DNA of 64,000 nucleotides from NCBI GenBank assembly GCA_905160935.1, contig CAJHZI010000014.1, positions 124,001-188,000 on the forward strand, written 5' to 3'. A program made the position numbers and the translations under genes. This stretch comes from Enchytraeus crypticus (lineage: Eukaryota; Annelida; Clitellata; Enchytraeida; Enchytraeidae). The notes beneath the pieces are model-generated. The model was not told the DNA's origin. It made no database searches and worked only from the letters and a program-made list of their open reading frames with translations. Positions within the stretch are counted from its first letter, which is position 1. The number at the start of each line of letters is the position of its first letter. Below, one piece after another: positions 1 to 11,089 of the stretch.

Positions 1-1005
1 TGCACAAGAGCAGCGCCAATTGTAGCAGCTGTCTCACGTGACAAATATGGACGTATTCGACGAAGATCACGGATATGGAAGAAACATGCTTGTGAAGTCT
101 TAGTTATGAGTTCGTGGAAGGTTAGGTGTTTATCAAGGATAACACCGAGATTTCTCACAGAAGAAACAGGTGATATTTTAATACCCGAAGATAACGAAAG
201 AGTTTTCCAATTCAGCTTCAGAAGCTGTTGAGGTGTCCCGACCAACAAGAATTCAGTCTTAGATGGATTAAGTGCCAAGAAATTAGCAGACATCCAAGAG
301 GATATAGACTGAAAACTTTGCTGCAGGAGGGTTTCAGCATTAGAATAGGAGTTAGGGGTGAAACAAGTGTACATTTGAGTGTCATCAGCATATAGTTCAT
401 GATCAAGAGAATGAGAAGATATTAGAGTGCTTAGGAGTGTTGTATAGAAGTTAAAGAGGATAGGACCAAGAACGGAGCCTTGAGGCACACCATACTTTAA
501 GTGAGAAGGCGAAGAGATGTACTCCATCACTTTCGCACTAAAGGAACGATCCGTGCGATAGGAGGAAAACCAATCAAGAACAATTCCACGAACACCAAAC
601 CAGGAAGAAAGACGTTCCAGAAGAATATTGTGATCAATGGTATCAAAAGCCGCCGAAAGATCAAGCATATATAATCCAGTTAAGCGTTGCGTGCACATGG
701 CATTAAAAATAGAATTGCATACAGATAGAAGCACCGTTTCAGTTGAACGATGCTTAGTATAAGCAGCTTCATACTTATTAAATAGATCATTGTAAGAGAG
801 ATGAGTAGAAAGCCTCTGAAGAACAATTCTTTCAGTGAGCTTAGATATATATGACAGATTAGATATAGGCCTGTAATTCGACAATAATTCCTTATCCAGT
901 GTGGGCTTTTTAAGCAATGGAGTAATAACTGCACGCTTAAAAGCGCGAGGAAATTTGCCAGTAGAGAGAGAGAGGTTAACAATCAATGTTAGTACTGGAA
1001 TAAGT
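1..1005 (-). mobile_element. CR1/L2-like LINE, reverse-transcriptase domain fragment (runs off window start)
   Basis: The minus strand is open without stop or frameshift from about position 985 to position 1, roughly 325 codons. The translated frame carries hallmark non-LTR reverse-transcriptase motifs in order: [11 protein letters not shown], a STE motif, [12 protein letters not shown] (catalytic Asp region A), [15 protein letters not shown], and the catalytic box LYADDTQMY, followed by [15 protein letters not shown] and [12 protein letters not shown]. This order and wording fit the CR1/L2/Rex group of LINEs (family knowledge). It has no start codon of its own and ends at 1005 where a tandem repeat begins, so it is a 5'-truncated copy or is cut there. 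The rest of the C-terminus lies outside the window. The absence of stops suggests a young copy. Host genes do not use this domain, so a cellular role is unlikely. Confidence 0.9.
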
Positions 1006-1115
1006 ATGTGCACCCTATCATTGAAACCTATCATTGCAACCTATCAGTGCACCCTATCATTGCACCCTGTAATTGCACCATATCATTGCACACTATTATT
1101 GCACCCTATAATTTA
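1006..1115. repeat. 13-14-bp minisatellite, unit like TTGCACCCTATCA
   Basis: About eight degenerate copies of a 13-14-bp unit (TTGCACCCTATCA and variants) sit directly against the truncated edge of the LINE fragment. Confidence 0.85.
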
Positions 1116-1655
1116 TATTTATTTTGTATGGTCTTAGAATTTGTCTGGCTAAGAAAATTTCACATTGACAATCGGATTGGCTTTATCTCAAGTTGTTCGC
1201 TACATTGTCATACAGATATTGCTACTCATATTGCTATCACTTAAGAGACAGCACTCTAACACTGACGCTTTTGGTGCATTATCGTGGAGAGATTAGGAAT
1301 TAGAAATGTAAATTGCCATTCGTTCGCTAATTGCCACGTTGCCTGTTATGCAGCAGTAATATTCGCGAAATTAAGTTAACACTCTGCGAGCGCGGCTGTA
1401 TGCATATAGAGGGTCGCTTCTGTCTGGCACGACTGTTACAATTCCCCCGGAGGTTAACGCTGCTAAGCCTGCATCGTATTGATTTTACTCCAGCGAGTCT
1501 GCGACATCCAGTCTTTACGTGATAACGGCGCCACGACAGTAGCGCTTGCAGACAATATCAAGTAAAGTAATAAGTACAATGCAATTTGCCGCCGTATGTT
1601 ATAATAGGATACGGTACGATATGGTACGATACGATAGAATAGAGTGCAGTGTATA
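1116..1655. other. No gene recognised
   Basis: Unique-looking AT-rich sequence. The short open frames show no recognisable domain. A short ACGATATGGT-like repeat lies at about 1610-1640. Confidence 0.5.
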
Positions 1656-1674
1656 ACAGTTCAATGCTTTCTTT

Positions 1675-1950
1675 CTTTCTCTTTCGTTTTCTACGAGTGA
1701 TAGATCCACGGCACATATTTCTACAGATATTCTGCTTTCACGCTCCATAAAGAGCACAACTTCGATTATAGATTCCCTACACAAAAGACGACGCATTCAC
1801 ACCTTAGTGTAGCCTAGGCTTATAGCTTGCGAATAGGATTCTTAAGTATTTTAACTCTGCCTTTTTAAGTTCTTGCTCAGTTGTCTCTTACGACACGCGC
1901 AGTTTATGGTTGATCTATTCTTCAATGGCCCGAAAACAATACGGGGCTAA
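1675..1950 (-). mobile_element. SINE-L, old diverged copy
   Basis: Contains, in the family order, the CTGCTTTCACGCTCCATAA block, the AGAGCAC block, and near the far end TTGTCTCTTACG and CAATGGCCCGAAAACAATAC. These match the better-preserved copies at 8915-9290 and 35165-35535. Strongly diverged. A CT-rich run precedes it, as in other copies. Confidence 0.6.
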
Positions 1951-1959
1951 TGTACTACT

Positions 1960-2475
1960 AACAAAATAAAACAAAATAAAATACTACACTAAATTATTAA
2001 ACCAAAGAAATGAAATGAAATACAATACAATGATTTTCAAAGTAATTCAGCACAACTTGTAATACAATACACTACAATACAATACGATAAATGCAATACA
2101 ATAAAATGCAACGGAATACAATGCAATGTCGTGCAATGCAATGCAATTTGAAGCAATGTTTCCCATTGAAATGCACTACACTGTAATAAACTGCAATACA
2201 ATACCATGCAATATAATTGAATAAAATGAAATACATTGAAACACATTATAATGTAATGCAATATAAGACAGTCTAAGACAACACAATGTAGTACAGTACA
2301 GCACAGTAGTACAGTACAACACAATGTAGTACAGTACAGCACAGTAGTACAGTACAACACAGTAGTACAGTACAGCACAGTAGTACAGTACAGCACAGTA
2401 GTACAGTACAGCACAGTAGTACAGTACAGCACAGTAGTACAGTACAGCACAGTAGTACAGTACACAATACTGCAG
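1960..2475. repeat. Simple-repeat tract ending in an 18-bp minisatellite
   Basis: 1960-2280 is a degenerate AATAC/AATGC-rich tract. From about 2285 to 2466 it becomes a regular 18-bp array (unit ACAGCACAGTAGTACAGT), about ten copies, several identical. The long minus-strand reading frame here simply repeats this unit and is not a gene. Confidence 0.9.
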
Positions 2476-2577
2476 TACAATGAGAAAAATGCAATTAATT
2501 CAGTATCAGGCAAATCGATAAAAATACGACCATATATGAACATAAATTCAAAGCTAAATACTTATCAATTTTATTAA

Positions 2578-2705
2578 TTTCTGAGACGCGTTCCCCTGCT
2601 AGGGGCCCATATTAGATACTAGGAGATCTGTAAACACACTAATGGGGGCCCATATTAGATACTAGGAGATCTGTAAATACACTACTGGGGGTCCAAAAAT
2701 TCTGA
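2578..2705 (-). mobile_element. Fragment of hAT-like MITE family with internal ~43-bp direct duplication
   Basis: The block GGGGCCCATATTAGATAC through TCTGTAAA occurs twice in tandem (about 2602 and 2645). The same GGGCCCATATTAGATA motif, reversed, occurs inside the small MITEs at 16341-16517 and 28067-28261. No terminal inverted repeats are visible, so it is a fragment. Confidence 0.6.
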
Positions 2706-2884
2706 CCGCTTACCTAGTCCTCAAATACTAAGTTGAGCTTCGTCATTGAGTCTCAATTACAAATCTCAATCACACTACGTCTACATCGATCTCCACGTGC
2801 AAGTTTACAATTATAGCATATATTAGCATTTTATACATGATAATTAATCGAGACTAATTAACTAAATGCTACTTACAATGCCAA

Positions 2885-3120
2885 TAGCGATAAGAATCAG
2901 TTGTAGCAAAAAGCAGTAGCAAATAGTGGCAGCAAGCAGCAGTAGCAAAGAGCAGTAGCAAATAGCAGCCATGAACGGCAGCTGCATCGTATAGTAGCAA
3001 ATCAGTTGAAGCTGCAGCAGCAGGTGCAAGATCAGCAGTAGCAGTAGCTGTAGTGGCAGCAGTAGCAGCTATAGTAGCAGCTGGGAGACAGTAGTTTTAG
3101 CAGTTGTAGCAGCAGCTATT
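2885..3120. repeat. Degenerate AGC/AGCAGT-rich tract
   Basis: Imperfect repeats of AGCAGTAGCAAA and related triplet motifs. No gene seen. Confidence 0.7.
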
Positions 3121-3277
3121 GCATCAGCTGCAGAGGAGCAATAAACCTCTGGAAAGATTTTCGCCCGTGACACGGGACGGATCAGGAGAGACGGAAGTAA
3201 ACGCACATTCATGACCGCCATGCACCCAGCCGATCCTGTCTGATGCGACAAGAAGCCAGTTCTGCAAAATTGGATGA

Positions 3278-3405
3278 AGACAGTGGCGATGTCGGTTAGA
3301 TACTGGACCGCGGATCAGTATGTGCGGGTTCAAATCCTGGGCTAGCCCGTAACTGACATCGCTTTCGAGTGAGGAAACTGACGTTAACAATAGCTTTAGC
3401 TTTAA
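3278..3405 (+). mobile_element. SINE-A (tRNA-derived) copy
   Basis: Has the pol III A-box-like CAGTGGCGATGTCGG and B-box GGTTCAAATCC spaced as in a tRNA. The family body then follows (ACTGACATCGCTTTCGAGTG, GAGGAAACTGACGTTAAC) and a TAGCTTT-rich end. More than a dozen copies lie in the window, so this is a SINE and not a functional tRNA gene. Confidence 0.85.
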
Positions 3406-3506
3406 AATAGAACAACTCCAGACTCGAAGATCAGTGCCCTGCCACGAGGAGGCTATAGAAGTGATTGCTTAAAAAACTACGATATCGACGTTGACTAGTA
3501 ACAGTA

Positions 3507-3606
3507 AAAGCTAAAGCTACTGTTGGCGTCAGTTTCCTCACTCGAAAGCGATGTCAGTGACGGGCAAGCCCAGGATTTGAACCCCGCACATACTGATCCG
3601 ACATCC
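3507..3606 (-). mobile_element. SINE-A copy, inverted relative to its neighbour
   Basis: Reverse complement of the SINE-A body: AGTTTCCTCACTCGAAAGCG, then GATTTGAACCCCGCACATA. It forms an inverted pair with the copy at 3278-3405 across about 100 bp. Confidence 0.85.
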
Positions 3607-4135
3607 GACATGACGGTAAGAGACTTACTACATTAATATACTAGAGACTTTAGGTTTAATTAGACTGAATGAGCTTAATTAAACTTAACTTCCAAATAAA
3701 CTAAACCATCAATTAATTGAACTAAACTTTGAATTTAATTAAACTTAATGAATTAAACTTAATGAAACCGGAATTAAAATGATATGAACTTAACTTCAGA
3801 TCAATGATCTGCACGCTCAAAGTATGAGAAATAGAACATAAACCATAAAGGATATTGGCCAAACTGAATTGATATTTTAAATTTATACTTCTCCCGTACA
3901 TCATTTAAAAGATAAGAGAGTTCCATAGCTAAAACTGTAAAACGACACGGAATAGCTAATAGAAATATTTTAAGAAATTTAAAATAAAATAACAATAATT
4001 CTAAATAAAATTTGACATTTAATATCTTTAAGGGAGAAGCAGGTGCAGTAATATCTGTGCCGTGAGTACAAAAATAGAGTGCAACATTTTAATATTCTTA
4101 CGTCAATGCTTCTGATACCGACTGAAAACAGATAC
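3607..4135. other. No gene; AT-rich with short TTAATTAAACTTAA repeats
   Basis: Degenerate AATTAAACTTAATGA-type repeats at 3640-3790. Otherwise nothing recognisable on either strand. Confidence 0.5.
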
Positions 4136-4139
4136 CTAT

Positions 4140-4262
4140 ATATCTGTCACTCGACGCACTGCTAAGTGGCAGGTCCTAGGTACATAATCATAATCGAGTC
4201 TGCTTTCACGCTCCAAATAGAGCACTCCATAGACCAACCAGTTAGTCCCTTCACAAAAAGGT
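4140..4262 (-). mobile_element. SINE-L, 3'-end fragment
   Basis: Reads CACTGCTAAGTGGCAGGTCC, then CTGCTTTCACGCTCC, AGAGCACTCC and TTAGTCCCTTCACAAA on the plus strand, i.e. the reverse complement of the 3' half of SINE-L. Confidence 0.7.
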
Positions 4263-4274
4263 TGTGATTAAGGG

Positions 4275-4535
4275 TTCTTCTCTCTAAGTCTCTGTCTCAA
4301 TCTCGCTCTCTATTTCTCTCTCTCCAACCTCTCCCTCTCTCTCTCTCTCTCTCTCTTTCTTTCTCTCTTTTTCTCTCAATCGCTCACTTTCACTCTCCCT
4401 CTCTCTCTCTCTTTATCTCTTTGTATTTCTCTCTCTCTCTCGCTATCTCTCTCTTCCTCTCTCTTTTTTTTCTCTCTCTCCACCCCCGCTCTCTTTTTTT
4501 CTCTCTCTCTCTCTCAGCCTCTGCCGCTATCATTT
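4275..4535. repeat. (CT)n-rich microsatellite block
   Basis: Long interrupted CT/TC runs. The arginine/glutamate-rich reading frame on the minus strand is an artefact of this repeat. Confidence 0.95.
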
Positions 4536-4694
4536 CTAACTTGTGACGTGTTTCAGTGGCAGGCAACACGTGATGTGACAAGTTGTTGTGTGAATGTGAA
4601 TTGACTTTTCCTGGTAAACTCTTATCACTGCGCCATAGCCCACGTTCTACACGTTACTCGAGTCCATTGTAGGCTGACACTATTACTAGATATT

Positions 4695-4815
4695 ATCATG
4701 CATCTCTCTCTTTCAATCTGTCTCATTCTCTCTCTATCTCTCTCTCTCTCTCTCTCCTCTCTCTTTCTTGAGTTCTGCAAAGTGGCAGGTACAAGGTACA
4801 CACTTCAACTTACCG
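4695..4815 (-). mobile_element. (CT)n plus SINE-L 3' terminal fragment
   Basis: A CT run (4700-4770) leads into TTCTGCAAAGTGGCAGGTAC and AAGGTACACA, the reverse complement of a SINE-L 3' end. The CT run corresponds to the (GA)n tail of the element. Confidence 0.6.
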
Positions 4816-4842
4816 TTCTTTTTCACACTTATTCCGAGTAGC

Positions 4843-5050
4843 ATGTCACACTGACATCACACTGACACATCACACTGACTTCACACTGACACATCACATT
4901 GACTTCACACTGACATATCACACTGACATATCACACTGACATATCACACTGACATATCACACTGACATATCACACTGACATATCACATTGACATATCACA
5001 CTGACATATCACACTGACATATCACACTGACAACTCACACTTACAAATCA
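4843..5050. repeat. 13-bp minisatellite, unit ACATATCACACTG
   Basis: About 15 copies, the central ones nearly identical (ACATATCACACTG). Outer copies are degenerate. Confidence 0.95.
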
Positions 5051-5159
5051 CACAATCTTCTCACACTGAAGGGAATTCAACTCGTAGTGTCCAATCAGAA
5101 ATCAAGCCGAGCCAGCACATTACGAAATTAAGTAATAACAAAAATGGCATAGAACTAAA

Positions 5160-5745
5160 AAATTCTCTTCAATTTATCTGTATCATGATTGGTACTTATA
5201 ACGAGTGATCCATATCATGAATGATTGTTATCATAAATAATTGTTATCGCGAGTGATCGTTATCATGAATGGCCGTGTTATCACGAGTGATCGTTATCAT
5301 GGAGAATTGTTATCACGAGTGATCGTTATCATGAATAATTGTTATCACGAGTGATCGTTATCATGGAGAATTGTTATCACGAGTGATCGTTATCATGAAT
5401 GATCGTTATCATGAATGATCGTTATCATGAATGATCGTTATCATGAATGATCGTTATCATGAATGATCGTTATCATGAATGATCGTTATGAATGATCGTT
5501 ATCATGAATGATTGTTATCACGAGTGATCCATATCATGAATGATTGTTATCACGAGTGATCCATATCATGAATGATTGTTATCACTAATGCTCGTTATCA
5601 TGAATGATGGTTATCACTAGTGATCATTAACATGAATGGTTGTTATCACGAGTGATCATTAACATGAATGGTTGTTATCACTAGTGATCATTAACATGAA
5701 TCGTTGTTATCACGAGTGATCCTTATCATAATTGATTGTGATGAT
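5160..5745. repeat. 16-bp minisatellite with two alternating unit types
   Basis: About 35 units of 16-17 bp. Two variants, TTATCATGAATGATCG and TTATCACGAGTGATCG, alternate in blocks (32-bp higher-order period). A homogeneous ATGAATG-type block fills roughly 5390-5510. Confidence 0.95.
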
Positions 5746-6350
5746 CATTCCAGGATTACTGATTGTAAAAGTTTTCTTGGCGGAACTAAAAATAAATTGA
5801 AATGGATTAATCATCATTCTAATTATAGGCGAGATCCAAAATGTGTACTGCAGTAACTATTCCGTAACAATTTAAACCTTGGGTCAGCCAACCGAGAGTC
5901 ATAGAAAGAGAGAGAGATACAAAGAAGAGAGAAAGAGAACATGAGATATCAAAATCCTGCTGACCTTCCGGAACTGAACTTCTTGGTCTGTGAAGAAGCA
6001 AAGCATGAATATACTGGAATGAATGATGGATCGATTAAAGAGAAAGCCGGGCATGGATTGCAATATATCTCTCCAGACACTCAAATGACGCAGTCCCAAG
6101 CAGCAGGGACACGGGGAGGGGTTGTCGAGTCCACACAGGAGGGTGGGGGGGGGGTGGGAAGAGGGGGTGGAGCTAAGTAGGCGAGACGTGTTGGATGGCT
6201 GGATTCAGTCCAGTGCAGGATGATATCCGGGAGAGATGGATTGGTGGATAGTTGGATGGATGGATGGAAATTAAGCCATTAAATGAGTTTTACGCCGTTT
6301 CTTCTTTTGAAGATAATGTTGTAGTAATAATAACTCTAATAGCAGCTGTT
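5746..6350. other. No gene; G-rich run and (GGAT)n
   Basis: An 80-codon open frame at 5941-6180 (+) has no recognisable domain and ends in a G-run (6138-6172, several runs of at least four G). GGATGGATGG repeats occupy about 6243-6265. Confidence 0.5.
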
Positions 6351-6357
6351 TAACTTG

Positions 6358-6520
6358 GGCTTAGCCGGTGGCAAACTGGTAATTCGTCCGTCAGTGCATC
6401 AGAAGTTGTAGGGTTCAAATTAAGTGCTCATCCGTTACTGGCATGTTTTCTAGACTCGAAACCGACCATAAAATTGATCTTATTATTTAACTGTCATTTT
6501 CCTCATCAGAGGATGATGTT
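6358..6520 (+). mobile_element. Diverged tRNA-derived SINE (SINE-A-like)
   Basis: A-box-like TTAGCCGGTGGCAAACTGG and B-box-like GGTTCAAATTA, followed by CATCCGTTACTGGCATG and a degenerate TCGAAA block. Same architecture as SINE-A but well diverged. Confidence 0.55.
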
Positions 6521-7036
6521 AGGGACGCATGTCCCTGTAGTCGCATGCCGCTACAAATCTAATCAAAGTGTTGGCAGAGAAATATGTCAATACTGGATGT
6601 TAGGAAAGAAAAAATGCTGTTCAAATAGACTAGACATGAGAAACAATTAATGACAGTTATACTAATAAAAAACTAAATGAGTACAAAAGTTTATTTCAAT
6701 ACTCGATGTCGGTCAGTGGGCCATAAAGATATGTATAAGTGCATGGCAATAAATCAATAGAGACGATAGATAAAAACTCAGTAATTTGGCATGGGGTACA
6801 TTCTAGCAGAGCTAATCTTATGTTGATTTTGTGTCGTTTGGTTCTACATGACAACCGCATATATTTGCAAAGTTTCTATTCTTAGTTGTTGTTTCTGTTG
6901 TTTCAATTATTTCCTCATTCTTCCCACAGTTAAAAGTGATCGTTGCCTTTCGTTGGCACTTAAATTGCAGCCGACGCTAATTTAAGAAAACCCTTTCAAC
7001 ACTCTCGGGATTTTTCATCCACAGCCGTCAACAATT
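6521..7036. other. No gene recognised
   Basis: AT-rich intergenic or intronic sequence. Nothing supported on either strand. Confidence 0.5.
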
Positions 7037-7090
7037 GGTCTTCCATCCTCGTACTAACCAAAATGGGCCAAATGTAGCTTAACTTATGAC
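7037..7090 (-). mobile_element. 5S-rRNA-like fragment
   Basis: On the minus strand TTGGTTAGTACGAGGATGG then AAGACC resembles the 5S rRNA internal promoter part GGTTAGTACTTGGATGGGAGACC. Short and diverged; see the better copies at 29441-29522 and 44400-44520. Confidence 0.45.
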
Positions 7091-7655
7091 TGGCAGCTTA
7101 ATCAACTGAGCTAAATCCCGTCCTAATTTTGATTTTTGACCGATCTTTAAATTACGCTAACGACAAAAGAGTCCACTGCTCAAGAAAATTTGTTGAACAT
7201 GTAATACCTTTGATTTTAATGGTATATACATGTACATGTATATAGTGATAAAAGATACTTTCTACAAAAATACCTAAAGGCTGAAGCATTCGGAGAATTT
7301 GAAGAATACGTAATATTTTAGTAGTATTTATAGTAACAATATTTTGCCCAGAAGAATAGAGCTAAGTGCTGCAGCTATGTTTCTCTATGAAAGAGAGTGC
7401 ATGCAGTAAGTACATAAAGTAGCACAGTTTTTCCACACTGGAAAAACTTCCAGCTACACAACTGCTGATCATCAAGATTCATCCATCAATCCTCTATCTC
7501 ACAGTCAATCCTGCTTCCAGATTAACTTACTGATAATCAGGGTGCCACGCCTCCTTGTAATTCGATTGTGCAAATATTTTATTACTGCATTATCCGCATT
7601 AAATAACAATCTAGAGCGAAAGCTAGAACTGTTTACCCATACAATAGCATCGATA
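7091..7655. other. No gene recognised
   Basis: AT-rich. No domain-bearing reading frame and no repeat family recognised. Confidence 0.5.
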
Positions 7656-7659
7656 TCCT

Positions 7660-7735
7660 ACTATCTCTCTCTACCTCCCTATCTCTCTCACTCCTCCTTT
7701 TCTCTCTCTCTCTCTCTCTCTTTCTCACTGTTTCT
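7660..7735. repeat. (CT)n microsatellite
   Basis: Interrupted CTCT run. Confidence 0.95.
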
Positions 7736-8221
7736 CTCAAAGTTTCTGTCAAATATTAGGTCCAGGGTACAATCTACTCTGTCAGCTTCACGTTCACTAA
7801 AGAATCTACCAAAGCATCTACCAACAGGACGACGTATCAAAAAGTTATATATGCATTTAATACACCCTAAGTAATACATACCTTTAAAACGATAAGGCTT
7901 CTGAAGTGGTTCCCTATTGGCTTCATTACCATCTATTTGTCTACCGATGCATATAGTTGTTTCTCTTCGTTACAATTCATTTCATTAAATACTTAAAATT
8001 TGAGCTTTCTAAGCAACCATATTTGACAGCTTTAACTTTTGGTTGAACCATGGCGATCTGATATTTAATCGAGTCATCAATTGTTCGAAAATTACTAGAT
8101 AATTCTAAGCAACCATACTTGAGTAAATCGTCTAAATAGCCGATTCATTTAATTCATTAGTACGTCAACCAGACAACTGTATATTAAAATTTCGCAATAT
8201 AAGAAGAAAGATTGGCTAAGA
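7736..8221. other. No gene recognised
   Basis: AT-rich. The phrase TCTAAGCAACCATA(T/C)TTGA occurs twice (8008 and 8105), a short duplication. Confidence 0.5.
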
Positions 8222-8490
8222 TATTATAGCGACGCAAATCTCTGCAAAAATATAGCCTTCAAATCTATAAAATGTCGTTCAAAACTATAAAATAGCCTTG
8301 AAATCTATCAAATAGCCTTCAAATCTCTAAAATAGCCTTCAAAGCGTAAAATAGCCTTCAAATCTCTAAAAATAGCCTTAAGATCTCTAAAAATATCCCT
8401 TAAAACTATAAAATAGTCTTCGAATCTCTAAAATAACCTTGAAAACTCTAAAATAGCCTTCAAATCTCTAAAGTAGCCTTCAAACCGATC
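8222..8490. repeat. ~20-bp minisatellite, unit AAATAGCCTTCAAATCTCTA
   Basis: About 13 imperfect copies of AAATAGCCTTCAAATCTCTA, with single-base and 1-3-bp indel differences. It lies in the Cav2 intron just past the third recognised exon. Confidence 0.9.
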
Positions 8491-8723
8491 TCTTTTCGTA
8501 GAAGTTAAATTTGTTATCGTAGTCCAATATGGAAAGATTATTATTTAAAATTATTATTTACTATATATTATTCATGAATTGCTTGTCAGAAGGTTTGATC
8601 GGCGCCGCGTAATATTCATATTTAGATCTGCTTGCGTTAGACTAACATTCCATAGTGCTCAATGTTATCATGAACAAGAAAAATTACGTAAAGAGCATTA
8701 GTATATTTGTTGTTGTTGCTTAC

Positions 8724-8863
8724 CCGGTCACGACTACAATAAAGTCCATGACATTCCAGGCGTTCCGGAGATACGATCCCTTGTGGAGCACGAATCCCAT
8801 AGCGACTATCTTGAATGTCGCCTCCACGCAAAATATTCCTAAAAAATAAACCTCGGTCTTCTC
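8724..8863 (-). CDS. Cav2 exon, IS2 to IS3 (140 nt)
   Basis: Acceptor TCTCACAG before GAGAAGACC; donor GTAAGC after ACCGG. It enters in phase 0 and leaves in phase 2, with 46 whole codons. It encodes [20 protein letters not shown] (extracellular loop end plus IS2), then [20 protein letters not shown] and FIVVVT (loop plus IS3). The conserved acidic residue of FCVEA and the Asp of NVMDF are the IS2/IS3 countercharges of voltage sensors. The next exon should start the IS3-IS4 linker and the arginine-rich IS4, which I could not find between 1 and 8724. The donor lies next to a TTG-rich run. Confidence 0.95.
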
Positions 8864-10124
8864 CTGTGAGACAAAACATTTTGAAAAACATTGTAAAATA
8901 CTTTAAAATATAAACTCTCTCCAGTGCACTGCCAAGTGGCAGATTCAAGGTACATATTCATACCCAAAGTCTGCTTTCTCGCTACATTAGAGCACTCCTT
9001 AGATCAACAAGTTAATCCCTTCACAAAGTCTATGCCTTATCCATAGCATATGTAGCCTAAATCTTGGGAAAAGTATGGCTTCTGAGGTGGTTTCCCGTTG
9101 TCTTTCTCAGCTAGATGGACTAATTACCATTTAATTCTGGGGGAAAATATTTGATGGTGAGGTGGGTCCCCTCTTGCCATCCTTAGCTCCTGCCTTAGTC
9201 ACCTCTTACGTATACGCGGCAGATTGTTTTTGGTTGCCCTATTCTGCAGTGGTCCAACCACACTCGAGCACAACACGGGGGAATAAATATTAAGTGCGAC
9301 ATAATTTAGTAAAAAAGCTAATGTCAGTTTCTTCACTCGAAAGCTATGCCAGTGGCGGGTAAGCCCAGGATTTGAACCCCGCACATACGGATCCGATGTC
9401 GAATATCTTACCGACATCGCCACTGGCTCCAGCCATTAGCGTATTAATGACATATGCAATATTTGCAAAAAGTAATAAAATTCCTTGCAGACCAATACGT
9501 TGCACTATTTAACAGTTTTGTATCTATAGTTTCATAAATAAATACAATAATAATAAATAAAATGAAAATCAATTAATGATTGATTAATTTTGGCATTAAT
9601 TACCTACTCGATGTATTGCTGGACCGATTGATTGATTGCTGAATTGATTCATTGCTTGATAAAAAAACTAAATAGAGAGATTGAGTGATCGATTGATTGA
9701 ATGCTAAAACCGCCCAAATTAATTTGCCCACCGAAGGACTAAACTCGAAGATTAAATCATTGTAATAATGAACTGAAGTTGTGGGTGAAAACTAAAATGT
9801 TAAATAAAGAAGTTTTGAAGAGTTGGCACACTAGCCAGTTAGTAAATACAATAAGCAATTGGAAAAAGAATTAAATAGGACACATTCCAAGAAGGGATCT
9901 TTTTTACAGAAAGATGTTATAGATGATAGAATGGAAATAAAGAGAATCAGAGATAGACCGAGATTAGGAATACTGATGATTTAAAGGTACACTCATAAGA
10001 ATAGAATAGGAATACTGAAGACAGAGAAGAGTGGATGCGCTATATACCATGTACCTGCCGATAGGCAGTGTACTGAGGCAGAGAGAGAGAGAGCGAGAGA
10101 GAGAGACAGAGAGCGAGAGGGAGG

Positions 10125-10161
<37 letters not shown>

Positions 10162-11047
10162 TGAACTATTGGATATATTAAATCAAATTGATGGAGTATC
10201 TCTATAAGCTACACTACTGTGAATGTCTTAATAGCGTAGTGCTAACGTCATAAAGCTTTAAATGATAGATCCTGAGGTGTATAGAACCCTCGTGGGTTCG
10301 AATCCCAGCCGCGCTGATCTGAGAGTAAAATATCGGACATTCACTGGACTTATTGTACGGGAAATGATATAAATTGTCCAACGGTTTAAACATGTGGTAT
10401 TAAAAGTGATAGATATCAAATATTTATTTCGATGCTAGATGTTCTTTTCTAACTGGTATATTTTGTAACAATTATGATTTTAAACGTTCATATTGCATGA
10501 GATATCCTAAACTTTATGTTTTATTTTAGTCGTTCCTTTTATACTTTGCCTTTATGAATTGAACAATCGGTATGTATTAGTGCCGTCACGGCCTTTATTA
10601 CAGATAACACATATGGTTGAACTTTCTGTGTGCATGCACATATGTTTGTTGGCATTGTAGGCTATATGATGTGAGGAATATATAAATAAAATAAATATTA
10701 ACATAGGTGATCAGTTCACTATAATGCGTGTTTACTTACCAGTTCTATGGTGAACGGTGTTTTGTCGTTGAGAGGGAGATGCTCCTCCATGGCTAGTACT
10801 ACGCAGTTAGCTATGATCGTCAGCAGTACCATATACTCAAACGGCGTGTCAACCACGCAAACACGCATACAAACACGCATGGAAACACGCATATATGCAG
10901 ACGAAGCACGAATCAAGGAATAGGTCATTTTAGATTTATTTTTGCTTTTAAAGTTAAATAAAGTATATTAATGTCAATCAGTAAACTAAAATAAAAAATA
11001 ATTACAGCGTTGGCATGAAATACTCACGATCTCTCTCTTCTCTCTCT

Positions 11048-11089
<42 letters not shown>

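Noticed and set aside
5941-6180. Plus-strand 79-codon frame
   Set aside because: Ends in a G-run with no domain; the opposite strand is equally open.
1-8723. Further Cav2 exons (IS4, 'LRTLRAVRVLRPLK' region) downstream of 8724
   Set aside because: I looked for this highly conserved peptide on the minus strand and did not find it; the next exon is presumably beyond the window.
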